The position numbers and the translations under genes were made by a program. A stretch of 64,000 bases of DNA from Auanema rhodensis (taxonomy: Eukaryota > Nematoda > Chromadorea > Rhabditida > Rhabditidae). This document shows, in pieces, positions 60,087 through 64,000 of this stretch. The stretch is taken from NCBI GenBank assembly GCA_964057225.1, contig OZ059898.1, forward strand, positions 5,518,001 through 5,582,000, read 5' to 3'. The notes under the pieces were generated by a model that saw nothing but the letters and a program-made list of their open reading frames with translations, did no database searches and was not told where the DNA came from. Within the stretch, counting starts at the first letter, position 1. Each line of letters starts with the position of its first letter.

Positions 60087-61278
60087 TACCTAAAATAAAT
60101 GAAAAAATAGTGATGGCTTGATGGAAAAAAGTAAAAATTCTCAGAAAAACATTAATATATTGTAGAATTGAAAATAAATAGGTTCAATTAGATAATATGA
60201 AGTACTATTCATGAGTACGCTTAACAAATGAGAAAATGTTGTAACGACCACATATGATGATAAAATTCACAAATATTCATGTGGGTGAGTAATAATAAAC
60301 ATAAGAATAGAAGGAAGGAATGATTCATATTTTCAATCGATCTTATCAGTCAAATACAAATGTACAGTTTATATATGGTATTGAATATGAAATGCAGCGA
60401 CATGCAAAAGCATTCTCACACTTTGATTGCTATTATCTTTCCGTGATTACAATCAATAAAAGAGCATTAGAACATTAGATAATATCATGAAAAATACAAT
60501 AAAGATTGAAAAAATTACAAAAAAAAAACATAAATTTGTCTGATATTTATTACTAACATCATAACAGTTTAGTTAGCTGCCAGACTAATTCAATAGTTTA
60601 TAATTTCTAGAGAATATTATCAATAAATGTTTAAAGATAGAAAAATGAATTAGAAGATATACTATAGTGATGGTACTTTTCAGAAATGATCATAGGTATG
60701 GAAATAGAATAGGAACAGCCTTAGGTGATTGTACAGCTGAAGTCTTTACAGATGTGAACGAAAGGAAATTCAATCATAGTGGTCAAAACGGCAGAGAAAG
60801 AGAAACTGATGCAGAGAGGAGAAAAGGTAAGTGAGAGGAAGAGAGTCAGGAAGAGAGAAAGCAGAAGAGAACCTCTGTATGTACGTTGAGTTTGTGTGTA
60901 TTGTACGGACTATGCATCTGACTTATTCCCCCCGTGGTCGATGAGCAAACAGTCTTCTTATCTTACCGTCTGTAATCTCATACATGCATACTATATTTCT
61001 ACTATGTCTCAAAAGAATTTCCCGCACACTGAAAGGGCCCTCTTCCACTCTCGTCTTCAAGTCAACCGTGCTTGCATAACATTCAATATCTCTTGTTATA
61101 TATTTATATTTCAATACATGAATGAGACAGTAGAAAATAAGGAGAGTCAAGAGAAAAAGAGAGCGAGGGAGGTTCAAACATGAAGGCAAAGGACACCCAT
61201 TTTTATCAAGAAAATGATTCATATGTGTGGGAACCTAGTCTACGAGAATATACATATACATATATTGCATGGAAATCC

Positions 61279-61348
<70 letters not shown>
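61279..61348. repeat. (TA)n microsatellite
   Basis: About 70 bp of uninterrupted TA dinucleotides directly left of the inverted-repeat element. A shorter TA run (61613-61627) lies on its right side. Confidence 0.95.
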
Positions 61349-61353
<5 letters not shown>

Positions 61354-61612
61354 GTTGGGCACGACTCCAAAGTCGAATTTTGATTATCGACTGGAGTCGA
61401 AAGTCGACCAAGTCGAAATTCGAAATTTTTTTATATTGCTCAAGTCGACTAAGTCGAAAGTCGATAATTTTTGAATTTGATAATCGACTAAAGTCAAAAA
61501 TCGATAATTTTTTAAATTTCATAATCGACTATAGTCAATATTCGTAAACAAGCAATACTTTAAAGTCGACCACAGTCGCAGTCGAAAATTTTGGAATTTT
61601 GCCCAACTTTAA
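61349..61612. mobile_element. MITE-like element with 13-bp terminal inverted repeats and an AGTCGA-rich interior
   Basis: The left end is ttaaagttgggca and the right end is its exact reverse complement tgcccaactttaa. The inversion continues outward into TA repeats on both sides. The 264-bp interior has no coding capacity and is built from about ten AGTCG words and several CGACT words, often as AAGTCGA or GTCGAC. Size, perfect terminal inverted repeats and a TA-rich target fit a non-autonomous DNA transposon. The TA flanks prevent a clear target-site duplication call. Confidence 0.7.
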
Positions 61613-63252
61613 TATATATATATATATCAATTTGATATATCTAAATATACTTTACTTACCAGATAAATACGATTAAAGAAACACAGTCTCATAACAAAAA
61701 AAACAAAGACATGAATAATATGACATATGGATTTCATGTCATAATCAATTCTAATAAATATATGCCTTTAGTTAAATAAATCTTTTTAATAATTACTTAT
61801 ACAAAAAATATAACAAATCAAACTTTAATTTATTTTAATAAGAGGACTTTGATGAAGCTTAAAATGTAGCATAGCCAGAAAGCGACCTGTCACCAGCAAA
61901 TGTTAGGTAAGAGTGATGTCCACGTGCGTACCTCAGCAAACAATAGTCGGCATTCAAAGGTGTATCATCTATACAAGACATTGAAAGATTATGCTAATTT
62001 ATATGAGATATCATATTATACATTAATCAAGAAGAAAAATAAGAAAATCCGTTTGTTCTTTCAAAATTTTACAGGTTACTTTTCGTTTTAGTCACCGTCG
62101 AATAGATCAAATTGAGTTGATTGTTCAAACAATGCTTTCATTTGCCTGTTCACTGAGCCTTCACAGTGCAGCTTATAAAATTTTTTGATTTGTCTACTGA
62201 TTGAATTTAAGACTTGGCATAGTCATAGTTAGTAACATATACACACGTATATAACTTCATTGTAAATCTTAAGGTGAAAACTTGAACCTACAAGTTGTCT
62301 TCTTACCCCTTCATGCTTATTTTTTAAATTCCATCTGATTGTTTTATTTGAATTTCTTATCACCTTATTTGATATATCTTTATATTACCATATTTGCAAC
62401 ATAGATATCTACGTAACTATTACTCTTTAATAATTACGATAAAGATGTACATCGAACACCCAAAAATTAAAATTACTAATTAAATTTCTCATGAAATGTA
62501 GTTGATTTAACTTTTTTTCCATTAATCCTATTTGTACATGTAAATATGAAATATCATATCAAAGGTTTTATCAGTTTCTTCCGTTTTATATATTTTTGTG
62601 TCACATATCAGACTACTTGGGTATATATGTATATAGACATATATCTGATATATCTAATTATATTTGGAGCCTACTACAAAAAATAAGCTTAATTTTAATT
62701 ATTTGTCAAATTTGGTAATGTGATCCTCTCCAAATGATGTCATAAACGTAAAAATTCTTAGTCATCAAGGAAGATAAATTGAGAAAAACGTTTTTGATAA
62801 TCAACTCACAAGGCAAATATTCCACCAGTGATAGTTATATTTACTTATCAATTCAGTTAAGATAGATTGGCACATTTTTAGTTCAATACGGATTGATGAC
62901 ATCATCCTATGTTAATGTTTGAAATGCCGTCTTATCATCCACAGAGACATTTTCGATTTCTGTGTCTAGGCCAAGAATCGCATTTGAACATATTAATTTA
63001 TTTATTCTAGCTCTTATGATTAAAGACAATTTTCTAGATTTCTTTGGAAGTAATAGTTCAAAATTGTAAATAGCTATCTATTTGTGTACTTTCTTTTAAA
63101 ATTTATATAGTATCGCATTACAACTCTATTTCATACCAGTATAAGGATATACATGACCACTTATATCGAATATGCCTCTGAATTCAATTATTTTTATATC
63201 TTATAGCATAGTAATTCTAACTTTTGAATTTTCATATTTCAGCTTACATGTT

Positions 63253-64000
63253 ATGGGTGCATTTACTCAGCTTAGATTGTTATTATGGAAAAACTGGTTA
63301 CAACAAATTCGATCTCCTTGGTTTACGCTTTTCGAATTTCTTGTACCACTTTCGTTGATTGGAGCTAGTTTCGGACTTATGATAGGTGTTAGTTTGTATG
63401 TTGTTCAGAATCTTCGATTTATACAATGTTTAGTTGCGAGGTAACTTTGAGGTATCATATGCAGAGAGGGTTTATTCTACTTGGCCGGTCATGGGTAGTG
63501 CATACGACCTTTTCATTATGACAAAACCAGGAGATTTCGATGTCAGAACATAATTCTATTAACTGTTAAATAATAAAATTTTTTGCAGAGTGCAATTGTA
63601 GATCCATCAGCGGTATATTCAACAGATGGTAGCTGTGCTTTTCTGAACGTTACCCAAGTTGGGGATACGTTTATTCTGAGAATGGATATTGCATTTGCGC
63701 CTAAAACGACATCCACAATTGCGATTATGAACACAGTTAAAGTAATAATCTAATAATAATAATGTACTACTTACATTAAAATGTTTCAGAATCGTTATTC
63801 TGGAAAAGATATTCTAAATACACCTGAAATTCACAAGATTCTCAATGGTACTTATAAGTCAATGCCTTTCGTTAATTCTGCAATTAACGTTGAGTGCAAT
63901 GTACATGGTAATGAAATGATTAAGAGTCAATTTAATTTCTAAGAATAACAGGTTATACAACTGAAGCTGAAATGGTCAATGACCTCAAAAATTCATTTTC
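63253..64000 (+). CDS. ABCA-type ABC transporter, 5' part (cut by window end)
   Basis: The start [20 protein letters not shown] and [20 protein letters not shown] are the typical ABCA N-terminus: LLxWKNxxxxxR, then the first TM helix. Later exons give [40 protein letters not shown] and [14 protein letters not shown], an extracellular region before the next TM helices. Caenorhabditis members of this class are CED-7 and the ABT proteins, which move lipids. The first intron begins right after LMIG (GTGTTAGT). The ATPase domains lie outside the window. atatttcag lies 12 bases before the in-frame ATG. Confidence 0.85.

Larger units (their letters stand above)
60087..63252. other. 3.2-kb intergenic region with simple repeats and a small inverted-repeat element
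   Basis: No gene could be supported. It has purine-rich stretches (60780-60880, 61135-61175; GA-rich on the plus strand), a TA microsatellite, an inverted-repeat element and otherwise AT-rich DNA. An open frame of 99 residues on the minus strand (61222-60923) has one hydrophobic segment but no recognisable family. The region must contain the promoter of the ABCA-type gene to the right. Confidence 0.5.

Noticed and set aside
60923-61222. 99-residue minus-strand frame with a hydrophobic segment
   Set aside because: No family resemblance, no splice context, and it overlaps simple purine-rich DNA; chance frame more likely.

Overview
The window is eukaryotic, AT-rich and gene-dense, with very short introns (mostly 36-60 bp). 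It is most likely from a nematode. The evidence is: (i) a secreted Thr-rich protein ending in a nematode-type six-cysteine (C6-like) domain; (ii) an unpaired 3' splice acceptor directly upstream of most start codons, as spliced-leader trans-splicing would leave; (iii) long runs of closely spaced same-strand genes; (iv) GGA/AAG/TTC codon preference in the ADP/ATP carrier, as in highly expressed Caenorhabditis genes. I cannot name a species. All gene models were spliced by eye from reading frames, GT-AG sites and recalled family sequences; no search was run.

Left part (1-21 kb). The first 2.3 kb hold no convincing gene. A CUX/CASP locus follows on the minus strand (2379-11634). Shared coiled-coil exons can be spliced either to CUX exons (three CUT domains and a homeodomain, stop at 3685) or to CASP exons (coiled coil and C-terminal membrane anchor, stop at 2379). 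Its 2-kb intron carries six ATCGAT sites, the classic CUT/CUX core. NDUFA8 (minus) and WDR7/rabconnectin-3 beta (plus) diverge at 12.7-13.05 kb. At 19.4-21.05 kb lies a secreted, furin-cleavable, cysteine-rich protein that looks like an IL-17-type cytokine.

Centre (21.3-50.7 kb). Twelve genes run head to tail on the minus strand, mostly 160-590 bp apart. In coordinate order they are EXOSC9, prefoldin 5, a GH18 chitinase-like protein, a USP32/CYK-3-type deubiquitinase, RSRC2, an unrecognised small protein, a BLM helicase, anillin, LIN37, TMEM147, a two-LOTUS-domain protein and ABCF2. Spacing and 5' acceptors suggest polycistronic transcription. RNA processing, cell division and germline functions are over-represented.

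Right part (50.8-64 kb). ADP/ATP carrier (plus), CDK5 (minus), omega-class GST (plus), a Thr-rich/C6 mucin-like protein with a 27-bp minisatellite (plus), beta-sarcoglycan (minus) and a four-TM MARVEL-like protein (minus). A 3-kb intergenic region follows, with a TA microsatellite and a small inverted-repeat element made of AGTCGA-like motifs. The 5' end of an ABCA-type transporter runs off the right edge.
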